DNA of 64,000 bases from Branchiostoma floridae (GCF_000003815.2 NC_049995.1:4169747-4233746); one strand, 5' to 3'; shown: positions 16,715 to 28,480, counted from the stretch's first letter. Notes: generated from the letters alone by a model not told the origin. Made by a program: numbers and translations.

Positions 16715-19700
16715 CTAGGAGGTAGATGAGTCCTCTGTTTGACTGTTCGCTCTCCAGGATAAGTATGTGTTCCACCCTAGAGCCACAATGTTCATCACTA
16801 ACAATCTGCAAAGGAAAGAAGAACATCAAATACACTTAAGCTACATAAATAAGTAACTTCCATTCAAGAGCCAAGTTTAAAAAAATCTGAAAGTTGTGAA
16901 CAGATTCTGCCCCTGAGAAAAGGTTGTCATGTACAAATGTGTACCCATTTTTTAGTCCAAATAACTTTCTGGTCTGTCTGGTTTGCAGTTAATAAAAGAC
17001 ACATGCTTCTAGGCTAGCTTATGTTTTATGAACAATGAAGTTTTTTAACCCCACTGCTTGTAAGTCACCGACAAAAAAAACCATCAAAACAAGAGCAACA
17101 TTTGAATATCAATATATATTGGTTGAACAAAACTAAACATCTCAACAGAATCATGTCTAGGTGCAGGTCCAGATCTAATTAACATGAACCTCTGTACTTA
17201 AATCTTGGACCCGGTTAAGCAAAACCCGTATCCACCCCTAAATGGCACTTACCTTAGGTTCAGAGGAACAAAATAAAAGTTGGCTAACTGGACAGCAGGC
17301 CAGAGCTAGAGAGAAAGAATGAGAAAAGTTGTCATCTACTTTTTCACATTGAAGAATTCAGAATGTATTGCTTGCTTTCTGTTTACATAATTCAAGATGA
17401 TACCATAGAGACAGTCATCAAAATCATCTCACACTCTAGAAGTTCCGATAAAAGAAAGAAGAAGAAACTCCTATACCCCCTCCCCCTTCATCTATTTTTG
17501 TATGGTTCATAATTCCACATACTTTGTAATTGTTCACCAGTGTAGACAGGTACTCCTGAAAAGACAATTGATTTGTTATCATGGTGCTTCAGTTAACATG
17601 AATTTATTTATTAAACAAATCTATTGTAAACTAACAAGGTTCAAAAGTGACCAATCCTAATTGAACACCAAAATAAACAAATAGAACCCCCTATTCTATT
17701 TTGAACACCTCCATCAGTGGGGCAGAAATGGCCAAAGAAAAAGGCTACTAGTATATGCTAAACGATTTCCTTATGTGTATGGAAATACCATATATGAGGT
17801 AGTTACTTTACATTCTGGAAACATGCTTACTTAGTATACATATGATTTACCTTCTTCACTAGTTGCTTGATATCCTCCCATGAGTCCCATCTGCTCAGCC
17901 CTACCACAGGATAGAACGCACCCAGGAAGAATGGGGCCATCAGGGCCTGGGGTAATCAATGGAAAAGAGAATAAAGAAATATTTACTAAATATTAAATGA
18001 ATGGATGGTTCGTTTGTGAAGATTATACATCCAGGAATATAATGAATAGATGAAAGTTCAATCTCTTCTTCTGGATAAATCAAATTTAATTCAGACGTTT
18101 CAAACGACATCCGCCGTTCTTCTTCAGTGAAATAAAAATAAAAGTTTACAACTCTGCGGAATAAGGAATACTTCTTACGTTCTAAATATACAAAAAAGGT
18201 AACGGCTAAGGTGTTCTAAAGTAAACATGGTAGGTAACTACAGAGGTGTTCTAAACAGCGTTCTAAATAAACAAAAAGGTAACTGACAAAGGTTCTGTGA
18301 TACATTCTAGCAAAATAAGAAAGTGATATAATGATAATAAGTGTCTATATATCAATAAAACCATCATTTACTTTAAACATCATTCCAAGCACTGGAAAGG
18401 TCAGTTCAGGTTGGATGGATGAATGGATGAATGGATGACAAAACATACCAATGATTATCCCTGCATCCATCAAGATCACAAGAATCTACAGGAATGCTTT
18501 GTCTGTTTTCTCTTTTTTAAAACTTCAAAATCATCTCCGGATGGATTTTTCAAACATACTAAACTGGGATTTTGAAAAAAAAAAGGCATGGAATCAGCAA
18601 AAGCTCTGACATCAATATCAAACAGTACTACAGAACTGACCTGATCTAAGAACATCTTCTTAAGGGCTGCGGACGGTCCCGTAGTGACGACCACTCTTTC
18701 TAACGTCACCAACCATGTTCTGAGAACTGGTCCCTGGAAGACATGAAAACACATTTCTAAGCCCAATGTTTTATACTGTATTCATGTTGTACAGTCAAAC
18801 CTGTCTATAGCGGCCACTCAAGGGACTGGAGAAATATGGCCACTATACACAGGTGGCCACTAAAGATAAAATGTTGATCAATTGACCATGAGCAAGCTAC
18901 ACATGATTTCAGTTCCCACTAATCTTTCTCACCAAGTAACATTGTCTTGATCGGTAAATTCACCGACAAAGACTTGCTCAAGGCAGGCAACCTCCTGCTA
19001 CCGCCAAAATGACCCTGTCAGGAACTCCAAATCCTCGCAAACTACAATTTCAAACTCGGTGCAGGGTGACATAAGGCTGCAGTATGGTTGCAATAGGCAG
19101 TGTTTCTGTATCAACGGGACCGGAAATCGTGTGGCCGTGGCCGCGTTGGTCAGGTGGCCGCTAAGCCTATTTCTTAATCATTACGAATCCAAGGGACCGA
19201 CAAAAAGTGGCCACTATGGCCAGGTGGCTGCTATGCAAAGGTGGACGCTAATACAGGTTTGACTGTATTGTATTGACTATTGTGTTGTGTTGTTTTGAAC
19301 ACAGGAAGAATAGCTCAAATTCTACTCTGCAAGCAGAGGTTGGAATGATTGTGACCTTCTTCTCATAAATAATGTTACAAACTCCAAAATGGATCGTACC
19401 AACAGAGATGAGCTTTCATGCTAATATTATATGCCTCTTTTTCTGTCAGCCGGGGGCACATGTGAAAAGAAAACAAAGCAAATGAGAAAGAATTCTATAT
19501 ACATGTACTTGTTAAGCTAGTATAAAAAGCAACAAGCATATGGATCATGTACTGTAAATGCAGAAACTTTTGCGGTGGTTTAATGTTCCCCGCGTTTGCG
19601 GTTTTTGCATTGGTTGCTTCACTGCAAAAAACCACCGCGAACATTTTCCCATGGCAGTAAGAGACTACAGTGCATGGTGCTACTTAATTAAATGCATCTA

Positions 19701-20948
19701 CAGTAGCCTCCTTCATCAAAACCGAAGAGCTCTACTCACCACCCAGCAGAGTCCAACAGCCGACATTCGTGCCGTGCGAGCATAGTCGTAGGTCTGGAAA
19801 GTCCGTCTTTCTACACCGATCTGCGCTATGGCATCCCCAACAAGAAACAGCACACCTACATGTAGCAATGGTAAGAATAGATGTCAATAAACATGTGAGC
19901 CATAGTCATCATCATCGGTCGGCTGCGGCGCAGGCGACTGTAAGTTTCTTCCAAGACCTTCTGTCCGCAGCTAGATGACGAACTTGCTTTGCGGTGATAG
20001 TAGTAGCCTGGTATCCAGCCGTATCATAGCTACCGAGTCTCTTCTGTCCTCACTCTCAGTGGCGGCGGCACCGGGGGGGCAGGGGGGGGCGGCTGCCCCC
20101 CCGGCAAATATGTTGGGGGGGCGGCGCCCAAAAAATCAAGCTGAAACCTTGTGTATTTTTTTGATGATGGAAATTTCATAAAATCAAGCTAGTCTAACAG
20201 CATAGTTTACCCCTGAAAATGCAAGAAATGGCGTTTCAGAGAGTCCCGATTTCAAAATTTCGCCAGACCTCCCTTGTGACGACTGTGTCTTCGACGCAGG
20301 ACAATATGTTGTGGGAGCGTTGCTCTGAAAAATCTTTTAAACCAATAGAAATTGTACTATCGTACTTAGCTTAGTTTACAAGCAGAATGTGCCACTGAAA
20401 TTCAGGAAATGAATTTCAGTGGCGCCTCCGCCGCGACAGGTAGCGCCTTCGGCGCTACGTAAGCGTGTTCCACAAAATTCTGTCAGTAAAAGTTCGCCCC
20501 CCCCCCAGACGAAATTTCCTGCCGCCGCCTCTGACTCTGGAGCTGGATAGCAGGCTATCATAGTAGTAGTAGCCCAATCCTGACTGTCCAGTAAAATAAG
20601 AAAGTTCAACCATTGAATCAGAGAGTAACAATCAAGAAATGTTATGATCTTCCCTCCCTAATATATTCATGCGAGATTGTTGTGCTCTGTCCATCAGTAT
20701 TGGTTCATGACAGTGAAACAACCAGAGGGGCGAGTAAGAACAGAAAGAAACAACATGCCCCCTACCCGGAATCGAACCGGGGTCGATAGGATACAAAATT
20801 GGTATCAATAGTTTGTGTCAGATATTTCTTTGGAGAAAAGCTGAGTGAGTGAAGAGATAACGTTCTAAACTTTACCCGTGGTCCCGACTTGAGTCCTGAA
20901 CGGATAGACCTGTGCAAGCCTCACGTAACCTCTCCACAATCCGGCCAT
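16715..20948 (-). CDS. MPV17: Mpv17, mitochondrial inner-membrane channel-like protein, complete, seven exons
   Basis: Mpv17 is a small four-helix inner-mitochondrial-membrane protein needed for mitochondrial DNA maintenance. Minus-strand exons are 20948-20876, 19855-19740, 18733-18641, 17946-17851, 17555-17523, 17305-17253 and 16805-16715. All introns are GT-AG and phases agree, giving 184 aa (human about 176). It begins MAGLWRGYVRLAQVYPFRTQ. Exon 2 has GDAIAQIGVERR, exon 3 has GPVLRTWLVTLERV and ALKKMFLDQ, and exon 4 has APFFLGAFYPVVG. Exon 6 has the family signature LWPAVQLANFYFVPLNLR, and exon 7 has GWNTYLSW. Exon 5 is a 33-bp micro-exon encoding EYLSTLVNNYK. Introns hold a Tc-like MITE, a 154-bp MITE ending 35 bases from the exon 2 donor, and a 554-bp MITE. 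The gene diverges from a plus-strand gene starting at 21670. Confidence 0.95.
18792..19265. mobile_element. Tc/mariner-like MITE, 474 bp, in Mpv17 intron 2
   Basis: The ends CAGTCAAACCTGT and its complement ACAGGTTTGACTG are inverted, each flanked by TA (18790-18791 and 19266-19267). This is the duplication left by Tc1/mariner transposases. The interior repeats the phrase TGGCCACT in both orientations near the ends. There is no ORF. An interrupted second copy lies in reverse at 30142-30810. Confidence 0.8.
19551..19704. mobile_element. Short MITE, family A, 154 bp
   Basis: It begins ACTGTAAATGCAGAAA and ends with the complement of ACTGTAGATGCATTTAA. The middle has CGCGG/CCGCG pairs (GCGGTGGTTTAA, AACCACCGCGAAC) that can fold back. 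Related copies lie at 37919-38103 and, more decayed, at 32922-33028. It sits in Mpv17 intron 2, 35 bases from the donor of exon 2. Confidence 0.7.
20004..20557. mobile_element. 554-bp inverted-repeat element in Mpv17 intron 1
   Basis: TAGCCTGGTATCCAGC at the left is matched by GCTGGATAGCAGGCTA at the right (one mismatch as an inverted repeat). Inside each end the phrase GGCGGCGGCA also recurs in inverse. The left part holds long G runs (20069-20130) able to form a G-quadruplex. There is no coding capacity. Its class is not determined, as no convincing target duplication is visible. Confidence 0.6.
20757..20795 (-). repeat. tRNA-derived fragment (T-arm and acceptor end only)
   Basis: On the minus strand the sequence reads CCCCGGTTCGATTCCGGGTA followed by GGGGGCA. 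This is a perfect B box inside a pairing T stem with an acceptor-like end. The 5' half of a tRNA is not present, so this is a tRNA-related SINE fragment or pseudogene. Confidence 0.5.
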
Positions 20949-21605
20949 AGCTAGTCTATTCTCTGTGACTTATCAGCGAAAATATCAGTTAGTTTAATTT
21001 TTGTGGACCTTGTACGACCGGAATTACATGTCTGAAATGTCTGAAAGTTTTGGCCTGGAAATCTAACCCGGAAGTAAACATGTAAACATGTGGAGAGTGC
21101 CGCACAACATAAAATACTACATCATGAATAAACTAATAAAATCGCTCCTTTACAAACACTAAAATGACTTCTTTACATAAAGTATGAAATTTATAATGAT
21201 TTTTTGGTTTAATTTTTAGTTTTATATTCTTCATCCAAAAACTATTGAGTTTTGAACTGTTTCAGCAGGTGAGATTCGAAGCGTTTATTTGCGCTCTATC
21301 TACATTCTTTGACGAAACCACTATTCTAATGGGGTTGTGAAAATTACAACAATATTTTTTTGGTTTGTATAATTGTCATATAATATTCGACAGCGTAATT
21401 AATCTTAATACATGTTATCTTAGTATAGATGTTATTTACAGATATGTAGATGATTTAAGTAATTTTCTGCCGAAGTTAATGTTTTTTTTTCTGTCACCAG
21501 TAATAGTGGTGTGTTCCACAGGTCAGAAGGGTTCCTTTTTTGAAATCTTTGGTTTACATGTTTATATATGGCGATACGACGTAGTTTCTGTGGTGTAGGT
21601 TGTGT

Positions 21606-21616
21606 TTTGGCGGGAA
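21606..21616 (+). promoter_or_regulatory. E2F-type site
   Basis: TTTGGCGGGAA matches the E2F consensus exactly. It lies 54 bases before the candidate start codon at 21670 and about 660 bases from the Mpv17 start on the other strand. It would suit a cell-cycle-regulated gene, but binding is inferred only. Confidence 0.5.
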
Positions 21617-21669
21617 CTCTGCAGCGAGGATCGTCAAACGTCTTGTCCCAGTTCGTCAGGAATCTTAAG

Positions 21670-21832
21670 ATGCCACCAGAAAAGAAGGAGGTGAATTTAC
21701 GTAACAGTTTTGACTACTTGGTTTGATAGAAATCTTGTTATAATTTTTCTCACCGGCATTTTTTGTTTCACAGGAGAGAGGTTTTACTCGTGACTCCAGA
21801 AAATATCATAATTCTCAAAATCTCATTATTTG
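21670..21832 (+). CDS. Likely first coding exons of an unrecognised gene diverging from Mpv17
   Basis: ATG at 21670 gives MPPEKKE, ending at GAG|GTGAAT (21690). A second exon follows TTGTTTCACAG and runs 21774-21832. It encodes ERGFTRDSRKYHNSQNLIIW in the same frame and ends at TTTG|GTAAGC (phase 2). A separate possible exon at 23572-23613 (AKGGMAETGIKKNR, CTTCAG before and GTAAGT after) is phase 0. It could therefore join exon 1 directly but not exon 2. I do not recognise the protein. The support is the clean splice signals, the divergent arrangement with Mpv17 and an E2F-type site upstream. Later exons were not found. Confidence 0.35.
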
Positions 21833-22656
21833 GTAAGCTATCTGAGGTACATTGTGTGTATCATTCACTGAAAACACTAAAAGTAATACAGAACTTTAGT
21901 TAAGGTTGGCTATGATAGCAGCTTGTCCAGACGAATAAACAAACTTTAAATACATATTTGGATTGTGGCCATTCAGGTTATCCTAATCTTCTTGCAAGTG
22001 AATTTGTTACATAACGTTATATTTTTGAAAACATGTTTACATATTCAAGAAGGAAGCATGTTTACAATACATATTATGTGTTTATCTTTAAAAAAAAAAT
22101 AAGATACACTTCTCTAAGACTATGTAAGATTTGGGCAAAATTAAATCCCTCCATTTACAGTATCAAGACAACATTTTTTAGCACATTTGCATTTTATATT
22201 CTTTAATCTTTAATAGTGTTTGTCAAGTGGGCAAAAACAAGCTGCATGGGTCCAGTGAGTTGGAGAAATGCCATCTCAAACTAGACCTTCCTGATTCTTC
22301 TAGATCATGCCTGGAGTTTCTTGGAGAGGAGTACACAAAATATTTATGCCAAAGTCTCTTAGTCTTGCGTGTATGTGATACCCGTGTGGTCATGACCTCA
22401 AAGCAAGGTCAGGGTTAACTCGGTCCAAAATAGACATTATGGATCATCTCAAAATCTGGTCACCTCTAAAAGATTTTAATTGCTAACAAATAATTCTTAT
22501 TACATCATTATATATTATGAATGATATAGAAATGAATCTAAAACCCCCATAGTTTGTATTGGCCCCACTAGAAATAGTAGTACATTGTAGTAGTAGTAGA
22601 ATGTGAAAAAAAATTGTTCACCACACCCCTTGAAAGAAATGGATTGATCCGCTACC

Positions 22657-23528
22657 AAAAGCGTTACACAGAGGGTTCACGGAAAAGACTAGGCTGTCTA
22701 CCTGAGCTGTCTACCTGTCCTGGCTATCACGTCAGGCTACTCAAGTCTACGAAAGCCCATCGGTACAAAAGCTGTTTTAGCAGTATGGGCTGTTTGTACT
22801 CATTAAAGAAGATTTGTGTGAAGGAACATTGTGAATGGGCTGTATGTGATATGGGCAGTGTGTAAACGGAAGGAGCTGTTTGTGAAAGAGCTGTGTTTGA
22901 AGGAAATGTGTGTGAAGGAGCAACTGACCTTGAGCCCTTGGGAAGAGCTCTTAACACGACTTGTCGGGCTGATTGGATTAGTCTTAAAGACTGGTGGCTG
23001 GTTGGTCAGTTGTCGTATTGTGGCATTCGGGAAGAAGTTTTACAGTGCCACTGTAGCCTCAGTATCTTTCTCTTTTCCAAAAGTGTACTACACAGTGGTT
23101 CTTTAACGTGTGGATCTCCTCAAATATGTGACCGCCAATTAACTACCCGGGGGACCGCCCTAATCGAAGTTACTCATTTCTCTACTTTTAATAGTGAAGT
23201 GAGGAAAGTCGTGTTAAGAGCCCTTCCCAAGCGCACAAGATCGGTGGCATATCAACTGATTCAAACCCAGAGCCTCTAGGTTATGTAACAGACACAGCTG
23301 CTTCACACAAATCCCGTCACACACATCAACTTCAAACACAGCTCCTTCACAAACAGCTCCTTCACTGAGCACATACAGCCCATACTGCTAAAACAGCTTT
23401 TGTACCAATGGGCTTTCGTAGATCCGAGTAGCCTGACGTGATAGCCAGCCCAGGTAGACAGCCCAGGTAGACAGCCCAGGTAGACAGCCCAGCCTTTTCC
23501 GTAAACCCTTACACAGAAGGTATAAAGT
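22657..23528. repeat. Fold-back element with about 230-bp inverted arms
   Basis: The left arm (about 22657-22915) and right arm (about 23305-23528) are inverted copies: phrases such as GGCTATCACGTCAGGCTACT and TACAAAAGCTGTTTTAGCAG are mirrored at 23370-23450. The right arm has four tandem copies of CAGCCCAGGTAGA (23451-23495); the left arm has about two (CTGTCTACCTG). The centre carries a second inverted pair: CCCTTGGGAAGAGCTCTTAA at 22936 and its complement at about 23213. This second pair resembles the SINE segment at 54150-54391. Confidence 0.75.
23195..23280 (-). repeat. SINE-like segment inside the fold-back element
   Basis: On the minus strand it reads GGGTTTGAATC (weak B box), then GATCTTGTGCGCTTGGGAAG and GACTTTCCTCAC. 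This is the same order as the SINE at 54150-54391. Confidence 0.45.
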
Positions 23529-24744
23529 ATCCAGTTTACAGATTTATATCTGTCATTTGTTTCTTCAGGCAAAGGGAGGGATGGCAGAGACAGGCATAAA
23601 GAAAAACAGAGTAAGTATGATATTTTGAACTTAAAATTTAAAGGAATCTTCATATGTTCTACTCTAGCAAGGACGTTATGTAATCTCCATGGTTGTTGTC
23701 ATGCATTGTAATCAAACAAGAATGAAAGAAAGACACAAAATGTTAATGCTTGGAAAATGTTGATAGTAAGTTGAGTTGTTAAGGAATATCAAGTCAGCAA
23801 TATTAATTCTCGGTGTCAGTAGATAGGGTCTGAAACTGAAACTGACAGCTAGAACTATTAATACTTTTGTATGAAAGAAAAATGTATGCAGATATGTGTC
23901 TTTCCTCAGATACTAGTATTTTTGTTTGTTTTTTCATTTCATTCATCAGTACACTTTATACTGTAATTCACTTTGTCTTCTCGGTACCAAACTTTCACGG
24001 TCTGGGAAAATTTAACTTGTTCTCGGAACAAAATGTTCACTGTCGAGGCAAGTGCGAATGAAAAAAGTCTATGATTTATTTGTTATCAGTAATGATAAGT
24101 TCACGTTACAGTCTTCACCGTGAAAACCGTGAGCATAACAGTACATTGAAAAAATCAGGAATTACCGTAATTATATGATAAAAGTATAACTTGTAAAAAG
24201 AGGTAACGAAACCACAACATACTTTGATGTACAAAAGTCTGATAATAACATTTATGCTCATTGGATTACTATGAATTACTGTTTATGATAAATGTTTTGG
24301 TATCTAAAATCAAAAAGTAGTGAGCTTATATCCACAAAAGTATTATAAAGTATTCGATATACATACAGATTAGAAGTGAATTGTGTTTCGGTGCCCTTGG
24401 TGGCATAAACGCATAAGAGAAGTATTTTGTGGAAAACTCTGGAACATACTTCAGAGTAGCTACATGTAAAGACACGCGTATATTTCATTTCTTTATGGTA
24501 ATAAGAAAACAAAGGATAATATTACACCCAATAATAGACATACATGCTACTGTTATAGATAGGGTCATATATATGATATAGGACATTTGAACTGACACGC
24601 ATCATGACGCATGTATCTCATAACATATCCAATATGTAGCTGAATATGATACTTTCCAATAGTATCAGTTGTTTAAACAAATATTCTTGTTGTCTTTAAA
24701 TTTGAACCAGCAACTAAAAATACAACAGATGTATTGTAAATTGG

Positions 24745-25028
24745 GGTGGGTACTGGTACATTTTACAGGTACGAAACTGTTTTTTCTTCTTGGACCAGTA
24801 AAAAAAAACGGACTTGAAAAATATCAATGGACTGGTTAGAAAATAAGCACACAACAAGAACAGTATTAAAACGCCAGTGGGAGTTGAATACTCCTACTGG
24901 CAAACAGATTCTTTGTAGAAAAATGGACCATTCGATTTCATGGACAATCAATCTCAAGTTCGGACCTGGACCTGACCCTCTGGACCTGAACCAGACCTGT
25001 ACCTGAATTTTCTGTACTGGTACCCACC
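24745..25028. mobile_element. MITE, 284 bp, GGTGGGTAC termini
   Basis: The left end GGTGGGTACTGGTAC and right end GTACTGGTACCCACC are inverted repeats with two mismatches. The interior has no ORF and contains repeated GGACCTG and CAGGTAC words near the right end. No target duplication is clear, so the superfamily is unassigned. Confidence 0.6.
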
Positions 25029-25197
25029 TCTAGTTATAATGTTGGGCAGTTGGGGGAGGGTTAAAGGAACATATACACAACCATCTCCTACTAATACATG
25101 TATGTGTAGCATGTATCCACTGGGCAGTGAAAGAGGTAATCCTTGTAGTTACAGGTTTGCGATAGCACAACCTGTTTTGTTTTCGTTAGCGGAGTAG

Positions 25198-25348
25198 GGC
25201 GCCGCCATGTTGTATTATAGGGCGCCGCCATGTTGGATGATGTCAAGGGAGTGAGGCATGCTGGGAGTGAGGCATGCCGGGAAAGTTGGTGCCATGTTGT
25301 GTGAGGCATGTTGGGAAATGTGTCGCCGTGTTTGGTGTGGGGCATGCT
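25198..25348. repeat. Short tandem repeats running into an N gap
   Basis: GGGCGCCGCCATGTTG occurs twice (25198 and 25219). It is followed by about four diverged copies of GTGAGGCATGCTGGGA up to the gap at 25349. The 608-bp gap (25349-25956) separates this array from a different array on the right. Confidence 0.7.
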
Positions 25349-25956
25349 NNNNNNNNNNNNNNNNNNNNNNNNNNNNNNNNNNNNNNNNNNNNNNNNNNNN
25401 NNNNNNNNNNNNNNNNNNNNNNNNNNNNNNNNNNNNNNNNNNNNNNNNNNNNNNNNNNNNNNNNNNNNNNNNNNNNNNNNNNNNNNNNNNNNNNNNNNNN
25501 NNNNNNNNNNNNNNNNNNNNNNNNNNNNNNNNNNNNNNNNNNNNNNNNNNNNNNNNNNNNNNNNNNNNNNNNNNNNNNNNNNNNNNNNNNNNNNNNNNNN
25601 NNNNNNNNNNNNNNNNNNNNNNNNNNNNNNNNNNNNNNNNNNNNNNNNNNNNNNNNNNNNNNNNNNNNNNNNNNNNNNNNNNNNNNNNNNNNNNNNNNNN
25701 NNNNNNNNNNNNNNNNNNNNNNNNNNNNNNNNNNNNNNNNNNNNNNNNNNNNNNNNNNNNNNNNNNNNNNNNNNNNNNNNNNNNNNNNNNNNNNNNNNNN
25801 NNNNNNNNNNNNNNNNNNNNNNNNNNNNNNNNNNNNNNNNNNNNNNNNNNNNNNNNNNNNNNNNNNNNNNNNNNNNNNNNNNNNNNNNNNNNNNNNNNNN
25901 NNNNNNNNNNNNNNNNNNNNNNNNNNNNNNNNNNNNNNNNNNNNNNNNNNNNNNNN

Positions 25957-26345
25957 ATGGTGGTAACGATGCTGTGGAACGTTGTGAACTTGTTGTCACG
26001 GACTTGTCGGAAAGACCAGTAGGGACGACAGCCGCACAACAGATGATTAGTCTGTTTTAAACAAGGACAACAAAACAACAACAATGGGATGGTGGTAACG
26101 ATGCTGTGGAACGTTGTGAACTTGTTGTGACGGACTTGTCGGAAAGACATGTAGGGACGACAGCCGCACAACAGATGATTAGTCTGTTTTAAACAAAGAC
26201 AACAAAACAACAACAATGGGATGGTGGTTTTATATGCGATCTTGATGTGTTAACGATGCTGTTTAATGTTGTGAGCTTTGTGGACTTGTGGAGTTGTCGG
26301 AAAGACATGCCATAGTAGCGACGACAGCCGCACAACAATGATGGT
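25957..26345. repeat. 132-bp tandem repeat, two and a partial third unit
   Basis: Units start at 25957, 26089 and 26221, an exact 132-bp spacing. Units 1 and 2 are almost identical; unit 3 has an insertion and is decayed. The unit begins ATGGTGGTAACGATGCTGTG and ends in an AAC-rich stretch. Because 132 is divisible by three, one minus-strand frame stays open through the array and looks like a repetitive protein; I take this as a by-product. The left end lies in the N gap, so the real copy number is unknown. Confidence 0.85.
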
Positions 26346-27033
26346 CAGTCAGTGTTGTGGTGAGGTAGTGGTTTTGCATGAGATTAAAATGTTATATGAG
26401 TCATAGCTGTTCATTTTTGTATATTAAGTTTTGCTTCTTACAATATGTAATGATATGCTTTGACAGGGCGGTTTTGGAATTCAACAAAGTAGAATTTGAT
26501 ATGGTAAATGATTCAGAATTAAAATAAATGTTTACCGATGTTTCTGACAACGATTTTCTTCCTCTGATAAACAATGGTATTCTTGGACATGTAACTAATT
26601 CTTTTGGATTCTGATTTGAAGACGACCACGTTAACGATAAAGAAATGACACAGAGATAGGGATTTCCGTACACTGGGCACGGGAGACTTTGAACGTATAC
26701 TAACTGCGACGTCATAATGCTATGTCACTCGGTCTGTTGCTCTCCTGAATTGCCTTAGAAATAAATCTCTCGTCTTTATATTCTGTCTTACCTGACAGAC
26801 AGTTACACAGCTGTCCGCTCACATCACACAACATTGTTACTAGTACTTTATCTCGGTCTGTTGTAGTTCACATTATCAAATTTAACGAATTGCCGGAAAC
26901 CGTCTGAGAATAATAATCATGGAACAATATAGACTAATACATGCCGGTACATACAGCAACCATTGCGTTGTATCTAGCTTGTTGCAAGTGACGGACTGAA
27001 ATGCAACATCAGCTTGCATACATAATATTTGTA

Positions 27034-27471
27034 AGGTCCCGTTGATGTATTACTCCAAATTACGGCCCAAAAAAGTAAGCGGCTGCACGGAGGTGTTTTT
27101 TTAGCGATGAGAATTTTCCTTTTATCCAGCCCAACTGATCTCTAACGTTAGATTGGTGAAAGTTTCTTTCTACTTCAAGAAATTAGCAGGCAATGTTCGG
27201 TAGCTGCGGTCTGGGTCGGAGGCACACAGTTCTGAGTTGTGCAGTCCCCGTTGCGGTGTGTACTAACTTCATGCATGTTCTAATTGTCATATAAGACTGA
27301 ATGTTTAGCTGTTGTCGTAAAGTTTTTACAAGATAAAACGTAAATGAGCGCAACAAATAATAAATAGAATAAACATATTTCAAGTGCGTTCATTTTGTAC
27401 GCGCCCATGTGAAACACGTATTTTTGCATGCCATTACTCCCAATGCAGTTAAAAACTCATCAATGAGACCT
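27034..27471. mobile_element. MITE, family B copy 1, 438 bp
   Basis: The left end AGGTCCCGTTGATG and the complement of the right end, AGGTCTCATTGATG, match at 12 of 14 positions. TA flanks both sides (27032-27033, 27472-27473). The interior is homologous to the second copy at 30291-30781 (for example the phrases TGATGTATTACTCC and TTAGATTGGTGAAA). There is no ORF. Confidence 0.75.
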
Positions 27472-27595
27472 TACGTGCGTCTGTATGGGACTTCCACCAT
27501 TCGTAAATCCGCACATGGTTTGATTTGGACCGTCGTCGTCTGAGTCAATTACATTACTTGTATATTCTTTGATACACATACTCTCACCTCTCAAA

Positions 27596-27690
27596 TAGAA
27601 GTACCCCCTGGAATAAAAGTACCCCCCGGACAAATCTTCAAAATCTAATAAAAGTACCCCCTGGAATAAAAGTACCCCCCGGAAAAATAC
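27596..27690. repeat. Direct repeat of AGTACCCCCTGGAATAAA type
   Basis: A roughly 60-bp unit, AATAAAAGTACCCCC(T/C)GGA repeated in pairs, occurs twice. Its right flank (GACATGTAAATGGG through GTCCATGCTACTTCTGT, to 27785) is mirrored on the other strand at 30945-31020, and partly at 35672-35695. It is therefore part of a dispersed element. Confidence 0.6.
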
Positions 27691-28480
27691 CAAATTGACA
27701 TGTAAATGGGTCTGCCTGCTCGTTTGCACTCGTTTGTGGTATTTAGGCATACCGATGTAAACTGTGTCCATGCTACTTCTGTACAAGAGAAGAACTTGAA
27801 GTTCAAGTTTCAAGTTCAATAAAAGGTAATATATAAGATTGATTTATAGTATTCGTAATTTTGTGAAAATTTACATGATACTTGTACATACATTTTCTAC
27901 TTGGAACTTGAAGCAAGTGATCATGGAAAATTTTTATAATACTTCAAAAAGAATGGCTACATCACACTGCCATAATCTTAGAATGTTTATCATATTTGGA
28001 CTTTTGCCCTTGGCTGTAAATAGACCGATGCCNCGATATCCACAAAAGCAGAAGTTATTGTAAGCAGTTTTGAATAAAAAAACACCAGTTCAGTGGAAGA
28101 GTGACGTCGGACAGCTGGAAACCACAAAATATGGATAAAGAATAAAAGATAGAAAATCACAGATGAAAAGTGCAAAGAATAATCTTAAATCTGGAGTGGA
28201 AGTCAGAATGAAGGCAAACTCTGACCAAGTGTTGCAACATTGATTGGACCCTTGTTGCATACACTGACACAGCGCTCAGTAGCTGCTTGTAGAGTCGCAC
28301 CACAGTCACAGAGTTTGAAACCTGGACCTGAGTTTTCTACTTACTGTCCACAGGGATAGAGGTTGTTGCGAAGCTTGTTCTACCGCACACAGGGCTATTT
28401 CATACGGAACTTCACATACAGAATTACTTTTGTTTGACATCATTAAAAAAAATTCTGTATTGAATTGATTTAAATTTTGT

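Larger units (their letters stand above)
21833..25180. other. Repeat-rich region without a confident gene
   Basis: AT-rich sequence with the fold-back element at 22657-23528, a possible MITE relic around 23950-24150 (TACTGTAATT and CATAACAGTA ends) and the MITE at 24745-25028. Apart from the possible exon at 23572 nothing looks coding. Confidence 0.4.
26346..28480. other. Intergenic, repeats only
   Basis: Outside the MITE at 27034-27471 and the direct repeats at 27596-27690 no gene or RNA is recognised. A single unresolved base is at 28033. Confidence 0.4.

Noticed and set aside
25091..26216. Apparent 250-330-residue proteins on both strands around the N gap
   Set aside because: Most of each frame is N, and the rest is the translation of the 132-bp tandem repeat and the short GAGGCATG repeats.
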